A DNA stretch of 64,000 nt. Source: Marinobacterium ramblicola. Its GTDB lineage: Bacteria > Pseudomonadota > Gammaproteobacteria > Pseudomonadales > Balneatricaceae. The translations under genes and the position numbers were made by a program. Location: the NCBI RefSeq assembly GCF_019084545.1, contig NZ_JAHREP010000004.1, positions 165,267 to 229,266 on the forward strand, given 5' to 3'. Shown piece by piece: positions 49,496-60,365 of the stretch; position 1 is the first letter of the stretch, and every line of letters starts with the position of its first letter. Under the pieces are notes generated by a model that was given only the letters and a program-made list of their open reading frames with translations, ran no database searches and had not been told where the DNA came from.

Positions 49496-49511
49496 CGAAC
49501 GCCCCAAGCGA

Positions 49512-49542
49512 CCGCCCGCGAGCGCCCAACAGCTCCGGGCGG
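49512..49542. promoter_or_regulatory. Hairpin between paaJ and paaK
   Basis: Arms CCGCCCG and CGGGCGG, then after a bulged C an inner GAGC/GCTC stem and an 8-nt loop. No T-run follows; a TATAAA (49550-49555) lies just downstream and could be a -10 for paaK. Could be an RNA processing or attenuation element. Confidence 0.4.
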
Positions 49543-49578
49543 AATCGGCTATAAAAATAATTGATCAGGACACGAAAT

Positions 49579-50889
<1,311 letters not shown>

Positions 50890-50896
50890 GTCGATC

Positions 50897-50923
50897 GGGG
50901 CAGTTTCGCCTGCCCCATTTTTT
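50897..50923 (+). terminator. Terminator after paaK
   Basis: Perfect 7-bp stem GGGGCAG / CTGCCCC with a 6-nt loop and a T6 run. It starts 8 bp after the paaK stop and separates paaFGHIJK from the paaA operon. Confidence 0.88.
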
Positions 50924-50932
50924 CGACCAATT

Positions 50933-50978
50933 ATGATACGGTTTTATTTCTTTACATTATTTGTTCGTATCATATAAT
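50933..50978 (+). promoter_or_regulatory. paaA promoter with PaaX-like inverted-repeat operator
   Basis: Inverted repeat ATGATACG (50933-50940) and CGTATCAT (50966-50973), 25 bp between arms. It brackets the promoter TTTACA (50951-50956), 16 bp, TATAAT (50973-50978), so a bound repressor would block polymerase. The TGATAC core resembles the TGATTC core reported for E. coli PaaX boxes. The TRAP operon has the same arrangement. Confidence 0.75.
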
Positions 50979-51035
50979 CAGTACAAACATTGATCTGCAG
51001 CAATGACAGATCGCGAAAAATAACAGGAGACAGCC

Positions 51036-52028
51036 ATGTACGCCCAACTCGTCGATACAGGCGCAAAACGGCTTAAGACCCTGGAGGAGATGTCGCCGGA
51101 AGAGCGCGCATTCCAGGAGAAGATCGATGCCGAGATCAAGATCGAACCGAAGAACTGGATGCCGGAGGGCTACCGCCGCACCTTGATCCGCCAGATCTCC
51201 CAACACGCCCACTCCGAGATCGTCGGCATGCTGCCGGAGAAGAACTGGCTGACCCGCGCGCCCAACTTCAAGCGCAAGCTGCAGCTCCTGGCCAAGATCC
51301 AGGATGAGGGCGGCCACGGCCTCTACCTGTACAGCGCCATGGAGACCCTGGGTGCCGATCGCGATGAAGAGGTCGCCAAGCTGCACAGCGGCGAGGTGAA
51401 GTACTCCAGCATCTTCAACTACCCGGCGCTGAGCTGGGCCGACATGGGCACCATCGGCTGGCTGGTCGATGGCGCCGCCATCGTCAACCAGGTTGTATTA
51501 CAGAGAACCTCATATGGCCCATATTCCCGTGCCATGATCCGCATCTGCAAGGAGGAGAGCTTCCACCAGCGCCAGGGTTACCAGATCCTGCTGCACATGA
51601 TGCAGAACGGTACCGACGAGCAGAAAGCGATGGTGCAGGACTCGATCAACCGTTTCTGGTGGCCGGCGATGATGATGTTCGGCCCGCACGACTCCGACTC
51701 CCCCAACTCCGCCCAGTCGATGGCGTGGAAGATCAAGCGCATGTCCAACGACGACCTGCGCCAGCGCTTTATCGATCAGACCGTGCCGCAGCTCGAGTTC
51801 CTCGGCTGCACCGCCCCGGACCCGGAGCTGAAGTGGAACGAAACCCGCGGCCACTACGATTTCGGCGAGATCGACTGGACCGAGTTCTACGACGTGGTCA
51901 AGGGCAACGGCCCCTGCAACCGCGACCGCCTGCGCACCCGTCGCAAAGCCATTGAAGAGGGTACCTGGGTCCGCGAAGCGGCCAGTGCCTATGCAGCCAA
52001 ACAGAAGCAGAAAAACGCAGCTGCCTGA
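51036..52028 (+). CDS. paaA: PaaA, oxygenase subunit of phenylacetyl-CoA 1,2-epoxidase
   Basis: Catalytic di-iron subunit that epoxidises the aromatic ring of phenylacetyl-CoA. Ferritin-like fold, with carboxylate/His ligands in [14 protein letters not shown] and [14 protein letters not shown]. Length 330. ACAGGAGA before the ATG. First gene of paaABCDEZ. Confidence 0.95.
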   Translation: MYAQLVDTGAKRLKTLEEMSPEERAFQEKIDAEIKIEPKNWMPEGYRRTLIRQISQHAHSEIVGMLPEKNWLTRAPNFKRKLQLLAKIQDEGGHGLYLYSAMETLGADRDEEVAKLHSGEVKYSSIFNYPALSWADMGTIGWLVDGAAIVNQVVLQRTSYGPYSRAMIRICKEESFHQRQGYQILLHMMQNGTDEQKAMVQDSINRFWWPAMMMFGPHDSDSPNSAQSMAWKIKRMSNDDLRQRFIDQTVPQLEFLGCTAPDPELKWNETRGHYDFGEIDWTEFYDVVKGNGPCNRDRLRTRRKAIEEGTWVREAASAYAAKQKQKNAAA

Positions 52029-52043
52029 AGCGAGGATTAGAAC

Positions 52044-52325
52044 ATGTCTGACTGGACTCTTTTTGAAGTATTCGTGCGCAGCAAGCACGGTCTGAACCAC
52101 AAGCATGTCGGCAGCGTGCACGCCGCCGATGCCGCGATGGCACTGGAGAACGCCCGCGAGCTGTACACCCGTCGCAGCGAAGGGGTCAGCATCTGGGTTG
52201 TACCCTCCGCCGCCATTACCGCCTCGTCACCGGACGAGAAGGAACCGCTGTTCGACCCGTCCGACGACAAGGTGTACCGCCACGCCACCTTCTACGATCT
52301 GCCCAAAGAAGTGGGCCACATGTAA
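52044..52325 (+). CDS. paaB: PaaB subunit of phenylacetyl-CoA epoxidase
   Basis: Small structural subunit that bridges PaaAC heterodimers. The 93 residues contain WTLFEVFVRSKHGLNHKHVGSV-type N-terminus and ENARELYTRRSEGVSIWVV. Lies 15 bp after paaA and 13 bp before paaC. Confidence 0.95.
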   Translation: MSDWTLFEVFVRSKHGLNHKHVGSVHAADAAMALENARELYTRRSEGVSIWVVPSAAITASSPDEKEPLFDPSDDKVYRHATFYDLPKEVGHM

Positions 52326-52338
52326 GGAGGGGCTGACG

Positions 52339-53118
52339 ATGAACCAGAACCAAGCTCTGTTTGAATACCTGCTGCGCCTCGGTGACAGCGACATGATCCT
52401 CGGTCAGCGCCTGTGCGAGTGGGTCGGCAATGCACCCGCCCTGGAAGAGGAGATGGCGATCGGCAACGTGGCGCTGGACCTGATCGGCCAGGCCCGCTCC
52501 TGGTTGACCCTTGCGGCAGAGGTAGCAAGCGCTGCCGAATTGGAAGCTGCCGGCCGCAGTGCCGACGATCTGGCCTTTACCCGCGACGAGCGCGCCTACC
52601 GCAACCTGCTGATCGTCGAGCAGGCCAACGGCAACTTCGCCGATACCATGGCCCGCCAGTACCTGTTCGACGTTTGGCACTACCACCTGCTGAGTGCCCT
52701 GAGCGGTTCCGCCGATGAGCGCGTCGCCGCCATCGCCGCCAAGGGCCTGAAGGAGGTGACCTATCACCTGCGCCGCTCCAGCGCCTGGATCAAGCGCCTC
52801 GGTGACGGTACCGAGGAGAGCCACGCCAGGATGCAGGACGCGATCGACGAGATCTGGACCTACTCCGGCGAGATGTTCATCGCCGACGAGGTGGACAACC
52901 TGCTCGCCGTGGCCGGTATCGGCGCCGACCTGAACCGGCTGCGCAGCCTGTGGCAGGCTGATGTCCAGGCCCTGCTCGCGGAAGCGACACTGAACTGCCC
53001 GTCGATGGACGAGTACATGCAGCGCGGCAGCAAGCAGGGACTGCACACCGAGCAGCTCGGCTTCCTGCTGGCCGAGATGCAGTTCCTGCCGCGCGCCTAT
53101 CCGGGCGCCAGCTGGTAA
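52339..53118 (+). CDS. paaC: PaaC, structural subunit of phenylacetyl-CoA epoxidase
   Basis: Ferritin-like partner of PaaA without a competent metal site. From the ATG at 52339, with GGAGGGG upstream, it is 259 residues. Segments YLLRLGDSDMILGQRLCEW and EVTYHLRRSSAWIKRLGDGT are typical. A longer open frame upstream overlaps paaB and is rejected. Confidence 0.94.
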   Translation: MNQNQALFEYLLRLGDSDMILGQRLCEWVGNAPALEEEMAIGNVALDLIGQARSWLTLAAEVASAAELEAAGRSADDLAFTRDERAYRNLLIVEQANGNFADTMARQYLFDVWHYHLLSALSGSADERVAAIAAKGLKEVTYHLRRSSAWIKRLGDGTEESHARMQDAIDEIWTYSGEMFIADEVDNLLAVAGIGADLNRLRSLWQADVQALLAEATLNCPSMDEYMQRGSKQGLHTEQLGFLLAEMQFLPRAYPGASW

Positions 53119-53157
53119 CCCTTGATCGGCTGCCTTTAATAAAAGGAGATACGCACG

Positions 53158-53736
53158 ATGATCCGGGAATTCGACAACACACAGGCCGATCACAGGAACC
53201 AGCCGCTGATCGCCACCGATCGTGCCGGTCAGCAGCTCGAACAGCCCTCGATCGAGGCGATCTGGACCCTGCTCGACGCGGTACCCGATCCCGAGGTGCC
53301 GGTGGTCAGTGTGGTCGATCTCGGCATCGTGCGCGATCTGCAGTGGGATCTTCAAAGTGGGATGCGTCAGCTGGTGGTAACGCTGACCCCCACCTATTCC
53401 GGCTGCCCCGCCACCGAATTTATCGAAGAGGCGATCGCCGAGGCGCTGCATGCGGCCGGCATCGCCAACGTGCGCCTGCATCAACAACTGGCCCCGGCTT
53501 GGACCACCGACTGGATCACCGAGTCCGGCCGCGAAAAGCTGCGCCAGTACGGTATCGCACCGCCGGTCGGCTCTGCCTCCAAGCGCACCCTGCTGGGTGA
53601 GGAACCGGAGGTCGCCTGCCCGCAGTGCGGCTCCCACGACACCGTGCAGGTCAGCGAGTTCGGCTCCACCGCCTGCAAGGCGCTGTACCGGTGCAACAGC
53701 TGTCTCGAGCCGTTCGACTACTTCAAGTGCATCTGA
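53158..53736 (+). CDS. paaD: PaaD, MIP18-like iron-sulfur maturation protein
   Basis: Required for active epoxidase, probably for Fe-S cluster delivery to PaaE. N-terminal DUF59/MIP18 domain (about 30-125: LLDAVPDPEVPVVSVVDLGIV, TPTYSGCPATE) and a C-terminal four-Cys zinc-ribbon-like motif (CPQCGS...YRCNSC). At 192 residues it is longer than E. coli PaaD (165), mostly at the N-terminus. Confidence 0.93.
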   Translation: MIREFDNTQADHRNQPLIATDRAGQQLEQPSIEAIWTLLDAVPDPEVPVVSVVDLGIVRDLQWDLQSGMRQLVVTLTPTYSGCPATEFIEEAIAEALHAAGIANVRLHQQLAPAWTTDWITESGREKLRQYGIAPPVGSASKRTLLGEEPEVACPQCGSHDTVQVSEFGSTACKALYRCNSCLEPFDYFKCI

Positions 53737-53790
53737 GCTCAAGCTATCGAGCCAGTCGCATCCGAGCCCAACAATAACAGAGAGAATACT

Positions 53791-54864
53791 ATGAGCCGTT
53801 TTCACACCCTGGAAGTTGCGGACGTCCGCCAGGAAACCCGCGACGCTATCTCCATCGCCTTCGCGGTGCCCGACGAACTGAAAGACACCTACCGCTACCG
53901 CGAGGGCCAGCACCTGGTGCTGCGCACCCAGATCGACGGTGAAGAGGTACGCCGCTCCTACTCCATCTGCACCTCTCCGGCGGACGAAGAGCTGCGCATC
54001 GCGGTCAAGCGTATCTCCGGCGGTCTGTTCTCCAACTTCCTCAACGATCAGGCGCGCAAAGGGCTGCAGATCGAGGCGATGCCGCCGGCAGGTCATTTCC
54101 ATATCGACCTGGATCCGGCCCGCGCCGGCCACTACCTGGGCGTTGCTGCCGGTAGCGGTATCACGCCGATCTACTCGATCATCAAGACCACGCTGGAGAG
54201 CGAGCCGAACAGTGAGTTCACCCTGTTCTACGGTAACCGCGCCACCACCAGTACCATCCTGCGCGAACAGCTGGAGGACCTGAAAAACCGCTTCATGTCG
54301 CGACTGAACCTGGTCTACGTGATGACCCGCGAGCAGCAGGATATCGACCTGTACAACGGCCGCATCGACGCCGACAAGTGCAAGGCGCTGTTCGACCACT
54401 GGCTGGACGTGCCCAACCTGACCGCGGCCTTCCTCTGCGGTCCGCAGACGATGATCGAAACCGTGCGCGAGCAGCTGGAAGCGCATCAGCTTGACCGTTC
54501 ACGCATCCACTACGAGCTGTTTGCCACTACCGGCGGCAACCAGGCACGCAAACATCGCGTGCAGGAGAGCTCCGGCAAGGTCGAGATGTGCGACGTCACC
54601 GTCATCGCCGACGGCCGCAGCATCAGCTTCGAGCTGCCGCGCAACAGCGACAACATCCTCGATGCCGGCAACAGCCACGGTGCCGACCTGCCCTACTCCT
54701 GCAAGGCCGGCGTCTGCTCCACCTGCCGCGCGCGGGTGGTCGAGGGCGAGGTGGAGATGGACGCCAACTTCGCACTCGAGGATTACGAGGTGAAAGCGGG
54801 CTACGTGCTCTCCTGCCAGTGCTACCCGGTCACCGACAAGGTGGTCCTGGACTTCGACCACTGA
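53791..54864 (+). CDS. paaE: PaaE, reductase of phenylacetyl-CoA epoxidase
   Basis: Electron donor to PaaAC. FAD domain ([10 protein letters not shown], about 50-60), NADPH domain ([19 protein letters not shown], about 110-130) and a C-terminal plant-type [2Fe-2S] ferredoxin with [17 protein letters not shown] and a last Cys in SCQCYP. Length 357 (E. coli 356). Confidence 0.96.
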   Translation: MSRFHTLEVADVRQETRDAISIAFAVPDELKDTYRYREGQHLVLRTQIDGEEVRRSYSICTSPADEELRIAVKRISGGLFSNFLNDQARKGLQIEAMPPAGHFHIDLDPARAGHYLGVAAGSGITPIYSIIKTTLESEPNSEFTLFYGNRATTSTILREQLEDLKNRFMSRLNLVYVMTREQQDIDLYNGRIDADKCKALFDHWLDVPNLTAAFLCGPQTMIETVREQLEAHQLDRSRIHYELFATTGGNQARKHRVQESSGKVEMCDVTVIADGRSISFELPRNSDNILDAGNSHGADLPYSCKAGVCSTCRARVVEGEVEMDANFALEDYEVKAGYVLSCQCYPVTDKVVLDFDH

Positions 54865-54883
54865 TCATCGCGAGGTTAACGAG

Positions 54884-56929
54884 ATGAAACTGAACAGCTA
54901 TATCAACGGCCAGTGGATAGAAGGCAGCGACAACGGCACCGAGGTGTTCAACGCCGTCAACGGCGATCGGGTGTGCAGCGTCAGCAGCAGCGGCATCGAC
55001 TTCAACGACGCGGTGCACTTCGCCCGTGAGCAGGGCGGCCCTGCGTTGCGCATGTTCACCTTCCATGAGCGCGCCAACGCACTGAAGGCGCTGGCTCAGC
55101 GGCTGATGGCGAAGAAGGAGGCGTTCTACCGCATCTCCGCCTGGACCGGCGCCACCCGCACCGACAGCTGGATCGATATCGAGGGCGGCATCGGCACCCT
55201 GTTCACCTACGCCAGCCTGGTCCGCCGCGAGCTGCCCAACGAAACCTTCCTGGTCGAGGATGACGCCCAGCGCCTGTCCGCCGAAGGCAGCTTTATCGGC
55301 CGCCATATTTTGGTGCCGAAACCGGGCGTCGCCGTGCATATCAACGCCTTCAACTTCCCCTGCTGGGGAATGCTGGAGAAGATTGCGCCGAGCCTGGCCG
55401 CCGGTATGCCGGTGATCGTCAAGCCGGCCACCGCCTCGGCCTACCTGACCGAAGCGATGGTACGCGAGATCGTCGACTCCGGACTGCTGCCGGCAGGCGC
55501 CATCCAGCTGGTCTCCGGCAGCGTCGGCAACCTGCTCGACCTGCTTGACGAGCAGGATGTGGTCACCTTCACCGGCTCCGCGTCCACCGGACAGAAGCTG
55601 CGCAGCCACCCCAATATCGTCGCCCACTCCATCCCGTTCACCATGGAAGCGGACTCGCTGAACTGCAGCATCCTCGGCGCCACCGTGGAACCGGGCTCGG
55701 CCGAGTTCGACCTCTACGTGAAAGAGGTGGCACGCGAGATGACGGTCAAGGCGGGACAGAAGTGCACCGCGATCCGTCGCGCCATCGTGCCGCGCAACCG
55801 GGTCGAGGCGGTGGCGGACGCGCTTAAAGCACGCCTGAGCAAAACCACCATCGGTGATCCGGCCGTCGACGGCGTGCGCATGGGCCCGCTGGTCGGCCGT
55901 AGCCAGGTGGACGATGTCTGGAGCAAGGTGGAGCAACTGCGCCAGGAGTGCGAGCTGATCCACGGCGGCAACCGCGATTTCGCCATCACCGGCGGCGACG
56001 CCGACAAGGGTGCGTTCTTCCCCACCACCCTGCTCTACGCCGACCAGCCGCTGAGCAGCGAGCTGCCGCACAGCGTGGAGGCGTTCGGCCCGGTGTCGAC
56101 CCTGATGGCCTATGACGACCTGGATCAGGCGATCGCCATCGCCAAGCGCGGCAAGGGCAGCCTGGTCGGCTCCATCGTCACCGCCGACAACTTGGAAGCC
56201 CGCGAGCTGGTACTCGGCTGCGCCGCGTACCACGGCCGTCTACTGGTACTGAATGCGGACTGTGCCAAGGAGTCCACCGGACACGGTTCGCCCCTGCCGA
56301 CGCTGGTCCACGGCGGCCCCGGCCGCGCCGGTGGCGGCGAGGAGCTGGGCGGCCTGCGCGCAGTGAAGCACTACATGCAGCGCACGGCGATCCAGGGTCA
56401 CCCGACCACGCTGACCGCGATCACCAAGGAGTTCAACCCGGGCTCCGAGCAGATCAAGGATCCGGTGCACCCGTTCCGCAAGTACTTCGAAGAGCTGCAG
56501 ATCGGCGAGACGTTGATCACCCACCGCCGCACCGTGACCGAAGCGGACATCGTCAACTTCGGCTGCCTGTCCGGCGATCACTTCTACGCCCACTTCGACG
56601 AGATCGCGGCGAAGGACTCCCTGTTCGGCAAGCGTGTGGCACATGGCTACTTCGTCATCTCGGCAGCGGCCGGCATGTTCGTCGAGCCATCGCCGGGCCC
56701 GGTGCTGGCCAACTACGGCATGGAGAACCTGCGCTTCGTCGAGCCGGTGGGTATCGGCGACACCATCCAAGTGCGCCTGACCTGCAAGCAGAAGATCAAG
56801 AAGGATCGCCGCTCCGAGGAGGAGCAGCCCAACGGCGTTGTGGTCTGGGATGTGGAGGTCCGCAACCAGCACGACAAACCGGTGGCGCTGTACAACATCC
56901 TGACGCTGGTGGCGCGCAAGGAGGATTGA
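54884..56929 (+). CDS. paaZ: PaaZ, oxepin-CoA hydrolase / semialdehyde dehydrogenase
   Basis: Bifunctional ring-opening enzyme. The N-terminal ALDH domain (about 1-515) has the general base in [10 protein letters not shown] and nucleophile Cys in [13 protein letters not shown]. The C-terminal MaoC-like hydratase (about 530-680) has [17 protein letters not shown] and [14 protein letters not shown]. Length 681 equals E. coli PaaZ. Follows paaE by 19 bp. The window also has PaaN, an ALDH without hydratase. Confidence 0.95.
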   Translation: MKLNSYINGQWIEGSDNGTEVFNAVNGDRVCSVSSSGIDFNDAVHFAREQGGPALRMFTFHERANALKALAQRLMAKKEAFYRISAWTGATRTDSWIDIEGGIGTLFTYASLVRRELPNETFLVEDDAQRLSAEGSFIGRHILVPKPGVAVHINAFNFPCWGMLEKIAPSLAAGMPVIVKPATASAYLTEAMVREIVDSGLLPAGAIQLVSGSVGNLLDLLDEQDVVTFTGSASTGQKLRSHPNIVAHSIPFTMEADSLNCSILGATVEPGSAEFDLYVKEVAREMTVKAGQKCTAIRRAIVPRNRVEAVADALKARLSKTTIGDPAVDGVRMGPLVGRSQVDDVWSKVEQLRQECELIHGGNRDFAITGGDADKGAFFPTTLLYADQPLSSELPHSVEAFGPVSTLMAYDDLDQAIAIAKRGKGSLVGSIVTADNLEARELVLGCAAYHGRLLVLNADCAKESTGHGSPLPTLVHGGPGRAGGGEELGGLRAVKHYMQRTAIQGHPTTLTAITKEFNPGSEQIKDPVHPFRKYFEELQIGETLITHRRTVTEADIVNFGCLSGDHFYAHFDEIAAKDSLFGKRVAHGYFVISAAAGMFVEPSPGPVLANYGMENLRFVEPVGIGDTIQVRLTCKQKIKKDRRSEEEQPNGVVVWDVEVRNQHDKPVALYNILTLVARKED

Positions 56930-57237
56930 GCGGACCCGGCCTGGTACCGCAGCTTACAGAGCGCGACGCCAGGCCAAGCCCTTCAGCATCTCATCAACGC
57001 ATTGATAAAGCACAATTCAAAAACACAAACGATTTTGTTTGTATCTAAAACAATCAAGATAAATAGCTAATTTTATTAAGCTATCAATAATAATGCGCTA
57101 TAGATATACGACCTAATGACACGATAATGATATTAGACATTTCTATTTCGTGTCATATAATCACCTATTAAACCCAGGCTGCCAAAAACGCTGCTTGTCG
57201 TTTAACGAAGACCGAAAACTATAAGAAGGACACTTCA
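56930..57237. other. AT-rich gap between paaZ and the TRAP operon
   Basis: The first 60 bp hold a loose inverted repeat (GGCCTGG ... CCAGGCC) without T-run. The rest is AT-rich DNA and contains the operator and promoter described separately at 57116-57161, then a leader with AGAAGGA before dctP. No ORF is supported. Confidence 0.7.
57116..57161 (+). promoter_or_regulatory. TRAP-operon promoter with the same PaaX-like operator
   Basis: Inverted repeat ATGACACG (57116-57123) and CGTGTCAT (57149-57156), start-to-start 33 bp. The promoter is TAGACA (57134-57139), 16 bp, TATAAT (57156-57161). Arm spacing, position of the -35 and overlap of the right arm with the -10 are identical to the paaA promoter, and CGTRTCATATAATCA is shared. 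Confidence 0.75.
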
Positions 57238-58275
57238 ATGAACTTGAAAAAACTGCTCGTCACCTCCTCACTTATGCTGTCGCTCGGCTCACTGCCGGCC
57301 GTTGCTGCCACCGAAATGCGTGTCGCCACCTGGCTGCCACCGACCCACCCGCAAAACATCGACGTACTGCCCACCTGGGGCAAGTGGATCGAAGAGGCCA
57401 CTGAAGGCCGCGTTACCCTGAAGCTCGAGCACAACATGGGCCACCCCAAGGACATGTTCTCACTGGTTGAGGATGGCGTTGTCGATGCCAGCTGGACCTT
57501 CCACGGCTATGTGCCGGGCCGCTTCCGCCTGACTCAGATCGTCGAACAGCCGGGACTGGGCGCCGATGCCGAAGCCGCCTCCGTTGCCTACTGGCGTGTC
57601 TACGAAAAGTACTTTTCCGACGCCAACGAGCATGAAGGTCTCGAGCTGATGGGCCTGTTCACCCATGCTCCCGGCCAGATCCAGACCGCCAAGCCGATCT
57701 CCAGCCTGGCTGATCTTAAGGGCATGAAGATCCGCCTCGGCGGCGGTATCCAGAGCGAATTGGGTGCGCGGATGGAGGTCACTCCGGTCAACGCTCCGGC
57801 ATCCAAGGTCTATGAGATGATGCAGCAGGGTGTTATCGACGGTACCTTCCTGCCGGTCTGCGAGCAGAAGACTCTGCGTCTGAGCGAAGTGGCTCCGAAC
57901 CTGACCCTGCTGCCGGGCGGCATGTACCTGGGCAGCTTCGCCATCTTCGCCAACCCGGACTTCCTCGACAGCCTGGACCCGAAAGACAAGGAAGCGATCC
58001 TGAAGGTATCCGGTGAAAAACTGTCGCAGATGGCCGGACGCGTCTGGGATCAGTGCGGCACCGATGCACTGGCCGCAAGCCGCGAAGCGGGCGTCAACGT
58101 GGTTGAAGTGGGCCAGAATGACCCGATGGCCAAGCAGTTCGACACCCTGACCAAAGGTTTGGACGAGGTCTGGGTTCAGTCCGTCGCCGACCGCAGCAAA
58201 GATGCAGCGGCTGCGCTGAAAGAGCTGCGCGAAACCGCCCGTAGCTACAATCCCGACAGCGTCGCGGCAAACTGA
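57238..58275 (+). CDS. TRAP transporter solute-binding protein (DctP family)
   Basis: Periplasmic receptor of a tripartite ATP-independent transporter. It has 345 residues with a signal peptide (MLSLGSLPAVAA) and mature start TEMRVATWLPPTHPQNIDVL. KGMKIRLGGGIQSE includes the Arg that usually binds the substrate carboxylate. Substrate unknown; the shared operator and position next to paaZ and paaX point to phenylacetate or a related aromatic acid (inference). Confidence 0.88.
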   Translation: MNLKKLLVTSSLMLSLGSLPAVAATEMRVATWLPPTHPQNIDVLPTWGKWIEEATEGRVTLKLEHNMGHPKDMFSLVEDGVVDASWTFHGYVPGRFRLTQIVEQPGLGADAEAASVAYWRVYEKYFSDANEHEGLELMGLFTHAPGQIQTAKPISSLADLKGMKIRLGGGIQSELGARMEVTPVNAPASKVYEMMQQGVIDGTFLPVCEQKTLRLSEVAPNLTLLPGGMYLGSFAIFANPDFLDSLDPKDKEAILKVSGEKLSQMAGRVWDQCGTDALAASREAGVNVVEVGQNDPMAKQFDTLTKGLDEVWVQSVADRSKDAAAALKELRETARSYNPDSVAAN

Positions 58276-58286
58276 GGTAAGGGCTA

Positions 58287-58808
58287 ATGCACTTCTCGCA
58301 ATGGCTGCATCAGCACTACCACGAGAAGGGCCCGATGGTCTGGCTGGCGTTTCTGCTTGAAGCGCTGGCCGGCGCCATCCTGCTGGCTCTGGTGCTGCTC
58401 ACCTGTGTCGACGTGTTCGGGCGCTACTTCTTCGGCAACGCCGTGGATGGCGCCACCGAGATGACCGAGATCGCGCTGGCGATCATCGTCTTCGCCGAGA
58501 TACCGGTGATCACCTGGCGTGGTACCCATGTCGTGATCGACGTGCTCGACAACCTGTTCGGACGCTGGGTCAAGGGGCTGGAAACCCTGTCCGCGGTGCT
58601 GATCGCGGCGATGCTCTACCTGCTCGGCGATACCGTCATGACCCAGGCGGCGCGCTCGCTGCGTCGTAACGTGACGACTGAATACCTGCATCTGCCGGTC
58701 GGCGACATCATCCAATATATCGGCGTCATGTGCTGGCTCACCGCCGCCTGCACGCTGAGCTGGGGCATCTACCGCATCTTCATGCACCGTAGCGAACAGC
58801 ACAGCTAA
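58287..58808 (+). CDS. TRAP transporter small membrane subunit (DctQ family)
   Basis: Small permease subunit of 173 residues with four helices (about 19-40, 55-75, 95-115, 138-160) and the family motif DVFGRYFFGNAVDGATEMTE. Lies 11 bp after the binding-protein gene. Confidence 0.9.
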   Translation: MHFSQWLHQHYHEKGPMVWLAFLLEALAGAILLALVLLTCVDVFGRYFFGNAVDGATEMTEIALAIIVFAEIPVITWRGTHVVIDVLDNLFGRWVKGLETLSAVLIAAMLYLLGDTVMTQAARSLRRNVTTEYLHLPVGDIIQYIGVMCWLTAACTLSWGIYRIFMHRSEQHS

Positions 58809-58871
58809 CCCAACACGGCTAACCCAACAGCCCTCATAACGATAACAACGCTTGCACGAGGTCCCGCAGCC

Positions 58872-60200
58872 ATGACTATCGCGCTGATCAGTTTTGCCAT
58901 CCTGTTGCTATTGATCGTCGTTCTTCGCATTCCCCTGGCCTTCGCCATGGCGCTGGTCGGCGTGGTCGGCTTCGCCTGGCTGTCGGGACTGACCTTCGAC
59001 AACCTGACCACCTTCCGCTGGCACGGTGCGCTGGCGATGGCCTCCTCCCGGGTCATCTCCACCGCGCAGGAGTACAGCCTGTCGGTGATTCCGTTGTTTA
59101 TCCTGATGGGTAACCTGGTCACCCGCTCCGGCCTGTCCCACGAGCTCTACCGCGCCTCGCACGCCTTTCTCGGCCACTTCCGCGGCGGCCTTTCGATGGC
59201 CACGGTGGTCGCCTGCGGCGGCTTCTCCGCCATCTGCGGCTCCAGTCTCGCCACCGCCGCGACCATGGCCAAGGTGGCGATGCCGCCGATGCGCAAATAC
59301 GGCTACGACGACAGCCTGGCCAGCGCCTCCATCGCCGCCGGCGGTACCCTCGGCATCCTGATCCCGCCCAGTGTGATCCTGGTGATCTATGGTCTGCTGA
59401 CCGAGTCGAGCATCCGCGAACTGTTCGCCGCCGGTTTCATCCCCGGCATGCTCGGCATCCTGCTCTACCTGGCCGCGGTGCGCTACATCGTCTGGCGTAA
59501 CCCGGAGAAAGGTCCGGCCGGTGAGCGCACCTCCTGGCCCGAGCGGCTGCAGGCACTGAAACAGGTGCGCGGCATCCTCGGCCTGTTCATTCTGGTCATG
59601 GGCGGCATCTACCTGGGCGTATTCACGCCGACCGAAGCGGCCGGCATCGGCGCCGGCGGTGCCTTTGTCATCGCCCTGATGCGCCGCACGCTGAACCCCC
59701 GCGTGCTGTTCGAACTGGTCAGCGATACCGGGCGCACCACCGCGATGCTGTTCAGCGTGGTGATCGGCGCGCTGATCTTCTCCAACTTCATCACCCGCGC
59801 CGGTCTGCCGGAGGACCTGCTGGCCCTGGTCACCGGCCTCGGCGTATCGCCGATGGCGGTGATCCTGGTGATCCTGCTGATCTACGTGCTGCTCGGCATG
59901 GTGTTCGAGAGCCTGTCGATGCTGCTGCTGACCGTGCCGGTATTCTTCCCGCTGGTGCAGAGCCTGGGCTTCGACCCGGTCTGGTTCGGTATCGTCGTGG
60001 TCGTAGTTACCGAGATCAGCCTGATTACGCCGCCGGTGGGGATGAACGTGTTCGTACTCAGCGCCGTGCTGCCGGATGTCAAAACCGGCACCATCTTCCG
60101 TGGCATCACCCCGTTCTGGTGTGCCGATATCCTGCGCCTGGCGCTGATCACCTCGATCAGCTGGATCTCGCTGGTGCTGCCCCAAATGCTGTACGGTTGA
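58872..60200 (+). CDS. TRAP transporter large permease (DctM family)
   Basis: Large Na+-coupled permease of 442 residues with about 11-12 helices. Signatures include VIPLFILMGNLVTRSGLSH, GGFSAICGSSLATAATMAK, IPPSVILVIYG and LITPPVGMNVFVLSA. Last gene of the dctPQM-type operon, followed by a terminator. Confidence 0.92.
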   Translation: MTIALISFAILLLLIVVLRIPLAFAMALVGVVGFAWLSGLTFDNLTTFRWHGALAMASSRVISTAQEYSLSVIPLFILMGNLVTRSGLSHELYRASHAFLGHFRGGLSMATVVACGGFSAICGSSLATAATMAKVAMPPMRKYGYDDSLASASIAAGGTLGILIPPSVILVIYGLLTESSIRELFAAGFIPGMLGILLYLAAVRYIVWRNPEKGPAGERTSWPERLQALKQVRGILGLFILVMGGIYLGVFTPTEAAGIGAGGAFVIALMRRTLNPRVLFELVSDTGRTTAMLFSVVIGALIFSNFITRAGLPEDLLALVTGLGVSPMAVILVILLIYVLLGMVFESLSMLLLTVPVFFPLVQSLGFDPVWFGIVVVVVTEISLITPPVGMNVFVLSAVLPDVKTGTIFRGITPFWCADILRLALITSISWISLVLPQMLYG

Positions 60201-60243
60201 CGGTTTCTAGATGCACTTGTTTTAGATAGCACTGGCCGTCCTT

Positions 60244-60275
60244 GGGTGACCTCCTGTCACCCCTTTTCCTTTTTA
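60244..60275 (+). terminator. Terminator after the TRAP operon
   Basis: Perfect 7-bp stem GGGTGAC / GTCACCC with a 5-nt loop and a T-rich tail (CTTTTCCTTTTT). Separates the transporter from paaX. Confidence 0.85.
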
Positions 60276-60365
60276 TTGGCTGTCAGCGCCGCCTGCCGGG
60301 TTTTCAGCGACAGGGCCCGCTTGTAAACTAGAGCGCTTCTCTACACGGAGGTTTTCCGCCAGTTC

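Noticed and set aside
52216..54486. 756-codon open frame on the minus strand opposite paaC-paaD-paaE
   Set aside because: Antisense shadow of GC-rich codons; the composition (Gly/Arg/His/Gln) is not protein-like and the plus strand carries clear Paa subunits.
54830..56233. 467-codon minus-strand frame opposite paaZ
   Set aside because: Same antisense artefact; no ribosome-binding site or recognisable motif.
56930..56985. Inverted repeat after paaZ as terminator
   Set aside because: Loop of about 27 nt and no T-run; not convincing.
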